This document shows positions 46,301 to 55,984 of a stretch of DNA of 64,000 nt, one piece after another. Under the pieces are notes generated by a model that did not search any database, had not been told where the DNA came from, and saw only the letters and a program-made list of their open reading frames with translations. A program made the translations under genes and the position numbers. The stretch's first letter is position 1. Each line of letters opens with the position of its first letter. Origin of the DNA: Clusia tigrina (taxonomy: Eukaryota; Arthropoda; Insecta; Diptera; Clusiidae); NCBI GenBank assembly GCA_920105625.2, contig OV050033.1:130819821-130883820 (forward strand), given 5' to 3'.

Positions 46301-46584
46301 TTTATATAATTTTCATTTTTCTCTTTCCCAGAGCAAACAACAATTGGCAAACAAATTTCGCTTCCATAAATAAATCAAATGAAAACTCACCGCAAACGAA
46401 CAAGAAGCAAAGAGACTGCGGCGAAACAGCACGTGACAGTTTGGCATATTCGTGTCTGCTGAAGAACGAACTATTGGGCTCGGCCATTGAGGATGTGAAG
46501 GCGGCAACTGACGAGCGTAATGAGAACACCTACACACCAGTTGCCAAAAGGAGTCTTTTCAAATACCAGTCGCCGACGAAGCAG
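37305..46584 (+). CDS. fzr: fizzy-related (Cdh1), APC/C activator, N-terminal 125 residues only
   Basis: Coding exons 37305-37426 and 46332-46584 join in frame across an ~8.9-kb intron and end at a GTAAAT donor after 125 complete codons. The exon probably begins at 37051, with a CA-rich 5' UTR. The protein starts MFSPDYEKR and has the C-box DRFIPCR at 35-41, which binds the anaphase-promoting complex. SP sites at 3-4 and 15-16 are likely CDK targets. Exon 2 encodes ARDSLAYSCLLKNELLG and KRSLFKYQSPTK, hallmarks of Fzr/Cdh1. The WD40 propeller that binds destruction boxes is not in the window, so at least one more exon lies beyond 64000 and intron 3 exceeds 17 kb. The protein would direct cyclin destruction in G1 and the mitotic-to-endocycle switch, as in Drosophila. 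Confidence 0.96.
38047..38749 (-). mobile_element. LINE 3' fragment (family B), minus strand
   Basis: The minus strand encodes an RNase H end (WIPGHRNIEGNEKTD near 38630) and then, after a frame change, a CECPALARTRYRFLEAFF motif near 38280. The 3' end is CAACCAACC near 38060. An AAACCGCGCTACAGCGCTAAT segment in the 3' UTR matches the plus-strand element at 38750-39170, so both are one family. Confidence 0.8.
38750..39170 (+). mobile_element. LINE 3' fragment (family B), plus strand
   Basis: The ORF ending at 39042 carries EEKETIEHFLCACPALSRRR and ILAFINLSNWL, the typical C-terminus after RNase H. The 3' UTR has AACGGCGCTATTGCGCTAAT and ends in ACCAACCAACC at about 39165. It stands head-to-head with the minus copy at 38047-38749. 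A degenerate AACCTAA/AACCCAA-rich stretch follows to about 39350. Confidence 0.8.
39171..40259 (+). other. fzr intron 2 sequence
   Basis: No gene recognised. A ~19-bp CTTTTCCAAGTTTTT repeat (three units) lies at about 39550-39606. The 89-codon ORF at 39743-40012 lacks family features. Confidence 0.35.
40260..40460. repeat. Two-unit direct repeat of about 100 bp
   Basis: AGTCTTCTTC.GAAGA..GACTCCCAGGGAATATA occurs at about 40261 and about 40364, each followed by related TTTTCATTCGTA or TTTTTATTCGTA segments. Confidence 0.75.
40461..43026 (+). other. fzr intron 2 sequence with low-complexity tracts
   Basis: No gene recognised. Pyrimidine-rich CCATACCTTTC motifs lie at 40660-40750, a CAA tract at 41618-41650, and a CTG/CTACTG-rich stretch at about 42420-42600 that keeps Leu/Cys-rich frames open. 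These ORFs are compositional artefacts. Confidence 0.4.
43027..43330. repeat. Three tandem ~102-bp units with a palindromic core
   Basis: Units start at TTTTCAC (43027, 43128, 43231), contain a TGTT(A/C)AATTTAACA core and end in a GAAATTAAACGCTTG type segment. In the third unit the core is a perfect 14-bp palindrome, TGTTAAATTTAACA. A separated fourth copy lies at about 44995-45080, on the other side of the nested gene at 43991-44392. Confidence 0.85.
43331..43990. other. Downstream of the nested CBM39 gene
   Basis: AT-rich intron DNA. It includes the 3' UTR of the minus-strand gene that ends at 43991. Nothing else recognised. Confidence 0.4.
43991..44392 (-). CDS. Small secreted GNBP/beta-GRP-like protein, CBM39 domain only
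   Basis: A 133-residue single-exon ORF. Residues 1-22 form a signal peptide (basic start, hydrophobic LSLLVWSVVCE). The rest resembles the N-terminal carbohydrate-binding module (CBM39) of insect Gram-negative-binding and beta-1,3-glucan recognition proteins: VYQKGFEIFVPDD near 34-46, a DRWVYQNCDA segment and EGDILYYANLII near 93-104. The glucanase-like C-terminal domain is absent, as in Drosophila GNBP-like proteins such as CG13422 (by recall). Three Cys after the signal allow one disulphide. It probably binds beta-glucans in haemolymph or gut as part of innate immunity, which is inference. The gene is antisense within fzr intron 2 and has its own TATA promoter. Confidence 0.85.
   Translation of the reverse strand: MFSNFRYPIVVLLSLLVWSVVCEDDDFSVDLVKVYQKGFEIFVPDDDYISVLFDWQVNAPYGENVEAIECKKFPRQDKNDRWVYQNCDAQLVEGDILYYANLIIMERQPGVFTKKSQFTVNKIEDAPKGFCPE
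44417..44451 (-). promoter_or_regulatory. TATA box and initiator of the CBM39 gene
   Basis: On the minus strand CTATATAAG lies at 44451-44443 and an initiator-like CCAGTT has its A at 44419, 31 bases from the first T of the TATA box. That is the canonical spacing, and it predicts a 5' UTR of about 27 bases before the ATG at 44392. Confidence 0.7.
44452..45639. other. fzr intron 2 sequence with a stray repeat unit
   Basis: About 44995-45080 is a single diverged unit of the 43027-43330 repeat, with CCATGGAACTGTTGGCAAAA and TGTTAAATTTAACA. The remainder holds no recognisable gene; the 79-codon ORF at 44484-44723 is not family-like. Confidence 0.45.
45640..46010 (+). mobile_element. LINE RNase H remnant (family C)
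   Basis: IAIMSDSQAAIKAF near 45672-45710 is the RNase H strand carrying a catalytic Asp. It is followed, after a deletion, by LTGHCHLRNHLIKCG, RPEHLLMICKALARSRKKY and a stop at 45921. This is a degraded copy within fzr intron 2. Confidence 0.75.
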
Positions 46585-47444
46585 GTAAATAAATATATAA
46601 CAAACCAAACCAAACCAAACCAATTGAAATACCGCAGACATGCAACCCAACCACGAGTGTAGCAAACATTCATATTAATATTAATGTTCCGTTCTTGGTG
46701 TCTGTGCAGTTCTGCTACCTGTGTGCATTATTATAAATTAAAATGTAATGAGCAGGTCTTAGAATGGTTGAATTTAAAATAGTTTAATTTAATGGCAAAC
46801 AACTAAAAACGTCATAAACACTGCATAAATTTAGAGTAGCGCTCAGTTCGTGGTCCTGTGAATCGTACTCGCGTATGGCGGCAACACGCGTTGGAGCGCT
46901 TCCAATCACCATTTGGGCAGAAGTAATCAACAAAGTGTAACGATGCAACACGGAAGCGCTCGTATCACCCAATCAAGAACAATGCTATTCTCGAATTTTC
47001 TTTTGCTGCAGTTGAAGTCCAAAATTTCAACCAAGCCATAATTCTACCAATATGATTACATGCCACGAATGATTATGTGAGATTCTAACAGTTTCCATCT
47101 GCACACGGGCTCATTGCATGAGTGCTTATCTCGTTAGACGCGATTTACATGAGTTTCCCATTCATGATGGTGTTGCGAAACGTGATGGCGTGAGAGGAGA
47201 TTCGTAGGCGTCGACAGCTTCATGCACCACCCTACATACAAGTTATATATTCACACAGAAATCTGAATAGCAAATCTTTAAACAAAAGCTCTATCCATTT
47301 AATCTTTGCCTCTTCACTCTTTGACTGAAATGAAACCTGCCAAAAACTGATACAGATTTGGTCTAAACTAAAATCTGTCGGTCCAAACAAAGTGATAAAG
47401 AACATTTGTTAGACTTAAGTATAAAAATTACTATGATAACTCCG
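46585..47444 (+). other. Start of fzr intron 3
   Basis: A short CAAAC repeat follows the donor (46600-46622). No genes recognised. Confidence 0.45.
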
Positions 47445-47660
47445 CTAACTAACGGGTGATAACTCCGCAGGATTCATTTTGAAAGAGTGCGCGACTCTGT
47501 TTAGAAGGACTTCTTTCAGTGTTGTTTTAATAGACATAAAGGCCACAATTTCGGTGAGGCTGAGCTTAGTGTATTCTACTTGCCTGTCACTACTATGTGT
47601 GGGATAGGCCGGAGAACTGCCGTGGAAGGAGAACTCCAATCACTCAGGCATTGATACCAT
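47445..47660 (-). mobile_element. LINE-like fragment related to that at 49136-49474
   Basis: The left-over sequence around 47603-47655 (GGATAGGCCGGAG..TGCCG...CACTCAGGCATTG) matches 49183-49235. Both read on the minus strand as the end of an RNase H-type LINE. Only the shared segment supports this call. Confidence 0.45.
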
Positions 47661-47689
47661 TGAACTCTTAGATATAATGAATTAACTAC

Positions 47690-47915
47690 TTTAGGTGTTA
47701 CTATAAATATTGCTATAGCTATTACCACAACTACTACTGAATTTAGTTAATATAACTATTACTATAATTACTACTAAAACTACTACTATAATTTCTACTG
47801 TAAATTCTCTACTATAACTATTATTTGGACTAATACTATTACAACTAACTACCATAACTACTGCTATAACTCCTACTACAACTCCTACTATTATTACTAC
47901 TACTGTACCTACTAC
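47690..47915. repeat. Degenerate ACTACTATA-type microsatellite, continued at 48750-48910
   Basis: Imperfect ACT/ATA triplet-based repeats flank the LINE fragment at 47918-48749 on both sides, so the LINE inserted into an older microsatellite. Confidence 0.8.
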
Positions 47916-47917
47916 TT

Positions 47918-48749
47918 ACTTCGCACTTTGCGAATCTTACATCCGCCACGGCATCACAGCATGGGGCTCGTCAACCCACTGCTCTGACGCCCAAAAAAAT
48001 TAAAACGCCATTCTTAAAATACTGGCCAAGAAAAAAACCTACCACCGTCACGACAGCAGTATCCCAGTCTGGAAGCACCTCCAAGTCTTGACAGTTGATG
48101 ACCTATTTAAGAGCAGTCTACTAAGCGTTCTTCGACGACAAGCGCTTCAGGATTCAAATTCAACAGGAGTATAGCACGCGACACCGAACAGGCGGGAGAG
48201 TTAAAGTTGCCCATTTCTACAACAATTATGGAAAACGCACTCTCGATGTTGTTATACCCAAAATTCTGAATCAGCTGCCAGCAAACATAGCGAACGATCA
48301 CCAAGCTCAGAAACATCAGCGAAAGAGAAATATCAAACTCCATTATATTCAGAACTAATGTTTATTTTCACTTCTAAATAATGTTTATTTTCGCTTCTAA
48401 ATAATGTTTATTTTCGCTTCTAAATAATGGTCATATCCATGTACTAATAATAATGTTTTAAATTGTACTCTTTTTCCTTCTCCTTATTCAATTACATTGC
48501 TCCTTGATAAGTTTTTGAATTTTATAATTGTACTTTTTAATTATACTTTAAACTTATAACTTATAATCGTACTTTAAATTTGTATTATAATTGTACTATT
48601 ATAATTTATTATTTGAACATCTCTTGTTATTTTTAATTAATTTATTATTTCAAATTTGCTCGCAGATAAGCCTTAAAGGCTTCGCGAGATACCATGAAAT
48701 TGTAACAAAAATTGTAAAAAGAATAATTGAAATAAACCTCACTCACTCA
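47918..48749 (+). mobile_element. Non-LTR retrotransposon 3' end (CR1/L2/Jockey-like)
   Basis: A plus frame reads YIRHGITAWGSS (about 47940), then, past one TAA, ILKILAKKKTYHRHDSS and VWKHLQVLTVDDLFKSSLL. This is the typical C-terminal region after RT in CR1/L2-like ORF2, where S.L.YGI..WG is followed by L..L.V.DL. A further frame change leads to HFYNNYGKRTLDVVIPKILN. The 3' UTR has three 24-bp ATGTTTATTTTCGCTTCTAA units (48358-48428) and ends in CTCACTCACTCAC. The fragment is 5' truncated and dead. Confidence 0.75.
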
Positions 48750-48910
48750 CCGTAACTATTACTATAACTACTACTGCAGTTTTGACTTCTACTGCAAGTA
48801 CTCTACTAGATCTACTATTTGGACTACGACTATTACTACGAACTACCATAACTACTGATATAACTACTGATATAACTCCTACTACAACTCCTACTACAAC
48901 TCCTAGAGAG

Positions 48911-49135
48911 TAATGTGATTCTTTGAGAAATCATTCCTGCATTGTTTTAGTTTTGTAGCTTAGTTCCAATTTTGTTTGGAAACTTTTTACGTTTCGTTAA
49001 TGGGTGGTCATATTTTATATGCCCAGTAGATGTCTTAAGCCTTCAAAAGATATTCTTATACTTACTAAAGTTTAGCAATCGTTTATTAAAGATTTGAGAG
49101 TTTCTTTGAAAGTCCTACATAATCACAATAATAAT
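48911..49135. other. fzr intron 3 sequence
   Basis: Nothing recognised. Confidence 0.4.
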
Positions 49136-49474
49136 TTACATAAGTAGTCGTTCCGTATTAGATAGATACATAGATAGAAGTGGGGTAGGCCGGAGTGCCG
49201 CCGAAGAAAGAGGTTTCCAAGCACTCAGGCATTGGGGAAGGAGGAGATAGAGGATTTTGGAAAGGAAGTTACACCTTTTCAAACTTTTTGGACTGTTGAC
49301 ACATTTCGGATTCTCGATGATGCCTATGGTTGCCATATAATAGCCCCCTGGAGTATGCCCTGTGATTACCCCAACCAATGATCGAAGATCTTTCCTTCGT
49401 AATATGCGTATTTCTTGATACCAAGCATGAATTGAAATGATTTCAAAAATTCCAACACTATAATATATACACAA
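49136..49474 (-). mobile_element. LINE RNase H tail, minus strand, internally deleted
   Basis: The minus frame reads RSLVGVITGHTPGGYY and MATIGIIENPKCV, the LVG.ITGH...IGI..N..C motif that precedes the zinc-like knuckle of RNase H LINEs. The cysteine/histidine part is deleted and the 3' end shares the segment described at 47603-47655. Confidence 0.65.
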
Positions 49475-49544
49475 ATATTTAAGATCAGTAAGAGTGGGTC
49501 CGTAGAATATTTAGTAGTATTTTTGATAGATCACTCAGTAGAAT

Positions 49545-49800
49545 TCCCCCAGCTTCTTAGCAGAATTCACTCAGCTCCTCCTTAGCAGAATAAACTCAGG
49601 ATCAACTCAGATTTTCAACAGAACTCATTCTGAATCAGCAGAACTCACACAGCTTTTCTGCAGAACTCACTCAGCTTCTCAGTAGAACTCACTCAGATTC
49701 TCAGCAGAACTCACTCAGCTTTTCTGCAGAACTCACTCAATTTCTCAGTAGAACTCACTGAGCTTTTCTGCAGCAGGATTCACTCAATTTCTCTAGTCGC
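49545..49800. repeat. ~22-bp minisatellite
   Basis: CAGAACTCACTCAGCTTTTCT-like units repeat about eleven times with small length changes. Non-coding. Confidence 0.9.
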
Positions 49801-51364
49801 TCACCATAGTATATTGGCCAAATACTCTCTATTATATAGAGTATTTCATATATAATATAATAGAGAGTATTTGATGTTGGGAGGATTTTGCGAGAGCGAT
49901 TTTCCAACATCCATGAATGGAAGTGTAGAGTCGAAACACAATAACAATCACCGACATGACCTCAATTATGGGTATTTATTATAACTCAACAGTACTAATT
50001 GACAATGACCTCAATTACGAGTATTAATTCACTCGTGATAATTGGGATAACAATATCATTTTGCTTTTATTTCTGAAACTTATATATTATTATATTTTGT
50101 TATATATCAAAATTCTTTTGGTTTCGTGTTAGATTTGTATTTGTTTACACTCTTAATTTTTTTCTCAGGTTGAATACAATGTAATTTTCGTCTATTTGTT
50201 TGTTATTTCTGGTAGGTAGTCAGGAAGAAACAAGTGATACATACAGTGATATATTTCATTTATTTCATATATTATGCATTGTGCAAACATATCCGTAGCA
50301 TTGTTAATTGTACAATTTACATAGTCTTCTTTTTCAACAAAAAATTCTGGCTCAATTTAATTTATTCGCTTAATTCTTCGCTTAATTCTTCGCTTAATTC
50401 TTCAATTTCAATTAAAGTTACAGACAACAACAGAAATTATTGTCTAAGTACCTCAGCAGTAAGTCTTTCCTTATTTTTTTTGAGATATGAGAACAGTTGC
50501 AATCTCCATTGTACTCAAGATTTCCTGAACAGAACAACAACCGAACCGTGTTATAATTGTGTCTCCATTTCACTCTGAAGGCGCCTTTCATCACTTCCCA
50601 AAAGTCACACGCAGAGTTTTCAATTTTCATTACAAAACGCATTTGACGTAGGCTCAGCAGAGAGAGGCACAGAAGAGGACGAGGCTTCTGTGAGGTTGTT
50701 GAACCACGCGCTGCATTGCACGCATACATTGTATTTTGATACAGTGGCGAGAGTAGTGCAGGCATTTGATTATTTTGTGTGAAACACACAAACCAAACAG
50801 ACGGAAGGTAGGGGGGAATCCGGTACCTATGTTGGTTGACACAAAATGAAACTAGTTTCAGTTGAGCAAACACAACGGTTCTAAAAATGGGGTTAAGCCA
50901 CTGCGGTGGTCAGTTATAAAGGCAACTGGGTTTTCCAAGTGCACACACCGCACCGTAAGCGTAGGTTCTAGCTGAGCTGACATTGTTCCTCTACACTGAA
51001 AAGCAAATAAAGCTGTTTCAAATGTTGGCAAATGTATTTAGAGATAAACTTTCGACTTCATGGGTAATAAATTTAAAACTTGACAGCATAAACCAACGCA
51101 CATCATAGCCATTCAACACATTCCATGGAAAACCCATCTAGAGCAGATAAAGAGAAAAACAAACCGATTAAGTCCGCCATATGCGGCCGTGGCTGCAGAA
51201 AAACAATGAAGAAAACACATTCATACAGATTCAAAACAGATGGGAATGAATAATTGTGCCTGCGACCAGGGTTCACAGTAGATCACAATGTGACAGGCAC
51301 CGCAAAGTAATGGAAATCAGTGGACAACAAGCTGGTAGAGATGGTATAAAGCACCTGTAAGTGC
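49801..51364. other. fzr intron 3 sequence
   Basis: Three CGCTTAATTCTT units lie at 50368-50400. The 114-codon and 151-codon ORFs at 50234-50578 and 50418-50873 overlap on opposite strands and show no family features. Confidence 0.4.
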
Positions 51365-51645
51365 ACTATGTTAAGAGACTTAGAGCAAGTTCTAATCTCA
51401 CTGGGAACAAGAACTGGGCTGGGGCCCATTTGGTAGAATAGGAAAGAAGATCTAGATTAGAGTTAGAGAGTAATTCTAACAAAACGGCACTCTTGCTAAT
51501 TGAGCCGGCCCGAGGATGCCAACCATTTTACCTACCTAGAGAGGAATTCTAAGTTCTAGTTCTAAGCTGACTGGGAATAAGAACTGAATACCCACTTGGT
51601 AGAATATGGTGCAAATCTAGATAAGAGTTAGAGAGGAAGTCCATA
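51365..51645. repeat. Two-unit direct repeat around a LINE-like tail
   Basis: AGTTCTAA.CT.ACTGGGAA.AAGAACTG and TTGGTAGAATA...AGATTAGAGTTAGAGAG-type segments occur at about 51388-51470 and 51555-51635. The spacer has AACAAAACGGCACTC..GCTAAT and ends in TTACCTACCTAG, like the LINE tails at 39100 and 54410. Confidence 0.6.
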
Positions 51646-52579
51646 TTCAGATCCAATGCGAAAGCGATAGTACAATAATAGCTGAAATAGAGAAATTGTA
51701 ACAGAAAAGATCCAGTCTCCCAGTCTCTTGTGTGAGATTTCCTTTTAAAAAAAACTACGGGATCGTAAAAGAAATCTGCCCAGATTGACACCATCAACAA
51801 TTTCACATATGAAATGCTCTTCGAACTACCACTGGAAGATGATCAGTTTCAATATCCCTGAGACCGGCAGAACTGTAGACATGCAAAATAATCCCATAAA
51901 TTGTATCTAGAGTTCTATTAATAGCACCCCAAAAAAAGCCAGCCCATTATCAAAATAGATGAAAGACAGCGAATTGATTAAGTGGCCGACCTTTCCAGAT
52001 GCCGCCGATAGTGTGCGCACGGTATGTCTGAGCAGCGTCTGGAGCGCTTCGCCTATTCTGCATTACAAATGAGACACGAAAACGCAAGAAGCCGCCAGTA
52101 TACACACAGCCAGGCGAATAATTCAAGTGCCAAATGCGAGTATTCTTGGCCAAAGCCATATGGGAAAATGTTTATAAAATTTATTATAAAAGTTAATTAA
52201 CGTGGCTCTCGGAATTAAAAATGTAAAATAAAATTTGAATTAAAATAAAATGTAAAATTACTTTAGTTTTAATGAGTTTTATGCAATTAACGCTTTTTGA
52301 TTATGATTAAAAAAATACTCCACAAATGTTTGAATCTGGAAAATGTGACATGGAAAGAAAATTAAACTACATTAATTAGGAGACGATCTCAGGCCATTTT
52401 ATCTCTTCGCCAGGGTGGAGATTTTCTTATTTAGGGGTTCTGGTTCGTAGTCAACTAATTTCGTCAGCGTTAACAAAACATTATTGAAGTCAGGAACTGG
52501 TTGGAAAACCGGCATTTTAGTTTACGAGAACCGCATTTTAGTTCACGAATCAGTTCGTACCATATTACTTTGATCTTTT
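51646..52579. other. fzr intron 3 sequence
   Basis: No gene recognised. The 69-codon minus ORF at 51950-52159 has no family features. Confidence 0.35.
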
Positions 52580-53150
52580 ATGCATGAGATGTGTCGCAGC
52601 AAAGCTGGTTCCAAAAGAACAGAATTTGTTGGGAAAATTGCATCGAAAATTTGTTGCTGAGGCTACATCCATGCAACGCATCATAACTAGTGATGAGATA
52701 TGCAGGAAGTCAACAGTCTTGGGAGGCCAAAAGAACGTCAAAGTTGGTCAAAAATCAAGGTCATGCTCACTATTTTCTTCGATTATCGTAGTATGGTGGT
52801 GCATTCTGAATTCCTTTCGGAAGGTGAAACAGTCAATAAGGAATATTATTTGGCAGCTATGAAGCGGTTGCGCGAAAGGATAACAGTTTGCTTTTGCATC
52901 ACGATAATGAACCACCACACAAGCTTATCATTGTGAATGACTTTTGATGAAAAACTCAACGAATATCATCCTAGATTTGCCTTCATGTGACTTCTTCCTG
53001 TTTCCAAAGCTGAAATTGCCGTAAAATAAAATTCGAAGAAGGAACTAACGGACATCCCGGCATCGGGCTATAAGAAGTGTATGGATGTCTGGGCTAATCG
53101 TTGGTAAAAGTGTATTGCTTCAGAAGGAGCCTACTTTTAAGGCGATAAAG
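52580..53150 (+). mobile_element. Second mariner-like transposase remnant, heavily decayed
   Basis: Pieces of a transposase lie in order with many frame changes: ITSDEI near 52682 (first catalytic Asp), FFDYRSMVVHSEFLSEG and TVNKEYYLAAMKRLRE (52775-52880), HDN.PPH near 52900 (second Asp), CDFFLFPKLK near 52987 (third Asp) and SEGAYF..DK near 53125. The segments match a mariner-type D,D34D transposase of a different subfamily from the 30-kb copy. I found no terminal inverted repeats. Confidence 0.8.
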
Positions 53151-53869
53151 TACATTTTGGTGGTTAATTGAATATTTTGTAGTTATTCAAGAATTCCGGG
53201 TCAATATTTGACATAATTATACATAACTGCCAAATTGCATCACTCTACTATCAATGAATCGAAGTTATAGCCATTTTAGGAAAGATGCCTACAGTGCCGT
53301 ATTTGAGCTTTTAAACAGCAGAAATACGAAATATATTTCTGGGTCAATGATAAACTTTCTGGAATTATATTTCTTAGTGTGGGTCAGGAATTTTTTAATT
53401 ATAAACTTGTGCAAAAGCGATAAATTTAAATATGTCAACGCAAGACTGCAGAAAAACGAATGATACTGCTTATTTTTATATAAATATAAAATTTAAAAAA
53501 AGCGTGATAATTTAAAGGAATGTTTGAGCAGAGACAGAAAATTCCGCTGAACAAATGTTCTATGAATGTGCATTTCTGGACTGGCTGGAATAGGCTGATG
53601 ACTCAGAAATGAATGAAAAAAAGTTTAGGCAAATAATTAAATAATGATTACTGGTATGGAAAAAATGCTGGGGTGTTCCTACTACTCCCCCCTTCCCACT
53701 TGGAAGTCTCTAGAGAGAAATATTGTCTTTCCCAGTGCGTTAGTCTTGATATCCATGTTCTTAGAATGATTGTGCTTTTATTTTAATGTGGTACCGTCAT
53801 TTGAAGGACTGACTTTCGATAGAGGCCGGTGCCGAGAAGCAGAAAGAGAAAGGACATTTTCAGGCATAG
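53151..53869. other. fzr intron 3 sequence with a possible LINE scrap
   Basis: 53526-53585 reads ETENSAEQMFYECAFLDW, which could be the 'E.A.H.F.EC..F' piece of an R1-type LINE. Other ORFs here look random. Confidence 0.35.
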
Positions 53870-54420
53870 GAAAGGGACAATATTAACTATCGTTCCGGAT
53901 AAAGTTCCTTTGCCAATGCCTTTAACAACATGCAAATTGCTAATAGATAGACACACTGTCGAAATGGCAAATGTTAGATGGGGGTAGTAATTATCCTGTC
54001 TAATAAGTAGACAAACCTGGCCGGAATGGAATCGCGGCAGTACAAATCTGCTGTTGAAATTTAATAGGCAGGATATTAAAAATGCAATAGGGGTACTGAC
54101 AGGTCATTGTTTGATTGGTTTGACTTGCAAATAGACTGAGGGTACCCCATTTTGACTTGTAGAGGCTCTCAAGATGTTGAGGAAGAGGAAACAGTGGAAC
54201 ACCTCCTGTGTGGGTGCATGGCTCTATACAGAAAAAGGTTATCCACTCTTGGATTCGCCTTTCTTGACAGTATTGAGGAGTTTTCCCGGATGAAGCTAAC
54301 GAAAGTGGCTACTTTCACAAAATCCACAGGTTGGTTTAAAGAGGCTCCGGAGATGTAAGGAAAAACCTCTAGTGACCACAGGCCTAAGTGAGTCTTAGGA
54401 CAGCTATCTAACCTACCTAG
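53870..54420 (+). mobile_element. LINE 3' fragment (family A)
   Basis: Translation in changing frames gives an RW...CRQTWPEW-like region near 53980-54030, IGVLTGHCLIGL near 54085-54120 and then an ORF to 54358 with EEEETVEHLLCGCMALYRKR and KSTGWFKE. The end ATCTAACCTACCTAG (about 54405) matches the tail of the 6.3- and 29.3-kb copies. It carries more of the upstream region than those. Confidence 0.85.
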
Positions 54421-54764
54421 CTAGGCATTTCTGCGGCTGGCTTTATGTTTTCGCCTATCCACTTCATATTATTTTGTATTAAAAGCAAATCAGGACAGAA
54501 AACTTGAATATCAGTCGTTTCAATTACTAGAATCAAAGAATCTTTAAACGAATGCCAAAAATGAATAATTTGTTCCCCATCATATCAACCATAGATCTCA
54601 TAGAAACCGACTTAGTTGGCCTAAATCTACTGGATTTGAGCATCGAAACGTACTTCAACCACTGCGAGAGTAAATTGTTGTAAAGATGATAGTTTTTTCT
54701 CTCATCTCTTAATTATCTTGTGGCATTGTAGCGCGGGAGAGAGGCTGAAGTGGTGATAAGAAGT
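54421..54764. other. fzr intron 3 sequence
   Basis: Nothing recognised. Confidence 0.4.
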
Positions 54765-55210
54765 ATGGTATACAAACTTCTGCGAATGTTTTCAACATCA
54801 AACTTCTAAACTCACTACAAGTGAGTATGAGCTGTGAGAGAATAAGTATGAGTAAATACTGGTAACTGAGATAGCTGTGCCATGCCCTATCTCTCCACAT
54901 ATGAAATATATGTATGTTCAAAACATAAGATTTCGGTGGACCACCTTACATTGTAAAATGGTTCTCATACAGTCCTTCCTATTTTTCCACATATGACGTA
55001 TGTTTATAAAGATCAAAAGGACATACAATTTCATTCTTCACCTTACATTGTAAAATGGTTCTCGTACAAACTCACTACAAATGAGTATAAGCTGTGAGAT
55101 AGACGGCTGTGCCACGGCCTATATCTCCACATACGACGTATTTGTATAAACTACAAAAGGGCATGGGATATCATGGTTTTATGGACCCACGCACATTGTC
55201 ATATGAACAT
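54765..55210. repeat. Diverged tandem repeat, units of about 100-200 bp
   Basis: CACATATGA..TAT or CACATACGACGTAT, CACCTTACATTGTAAAATGG and AAACTCACTACAA.TGAGTAT recur two or three times each at 54810-55205. Confidence 0.65.
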
Positions 55211-55984
55211 TTTCTTCTTCACTAGGATAAGTATGCAATAAAAGAATTGTAGACTTGTGACAATTGTAATTGGTGCAATTCCAACTTCCCATCCCCCCCT
55301 GTCGTGAATATCCTCTCGAATTATATTTCCTTCGTTTTTTAGTCTGATTCACTTAATTCCCTTTCAATTGAAGTGTCGTTATAAACAATCGGATATATCA
55401 CTTAAGAGTGTGTCTTATAATTAGATTTGTGCCTCAATGAAGTCAACCGCCCAGAACACAATTTTCGACTTGACAAATTTCATTTGAAACAATTTACATA
55501 AAAGAGCAATGCGGACTTATCTCATAAAGAACAAAAGAAAAAACCAAATGTTCACACAAGTTGACACGTTTCACAATTACAACAACTACATGCAATAAAA
55601 TATAAGACAACTACAACAACAACAACAACGTCAAGAAGCAACACTTGACTCTTTTCAATCAAAATACAAAATCTCGAAAAAAACAATAAAAAGAAACTAA
55701 AACAACAATAAAACTGAAAATTATTATTTTGGCACATGCGAGATGACAAACGGCAGATAGTAAGCGAAGTAATGCCCAAGTTGAACAGAGACGTGCGAGG
55801 CAGTCATCATGTAGCAGCAGTGGCGGCACTCATTGTTAAAGTAAATACTGAAAACCAAGTAGAAGGTATAAGTTAAGAGGTAAAGCAAATATTAGACGAC
55901 GACCATAGGCCTTACAAAGAAATTACTAGGATTATGTCATTGGAGTACTGATGAGGATTATGGTTGACATTATTCGTATTGTAG
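55211..55984. other. fzr intron 3 sequence
   Basis: AAC/ACA-rich tract at about 55575-55630. No gene recognised. Confidence 0.4.

Noticed and set aside
50234..50873. Overlapping 114- and 151-codon ORFs on opposite strands
   Set aside because: Neither has a family motif or a promoter, and the composition is that of the intron.
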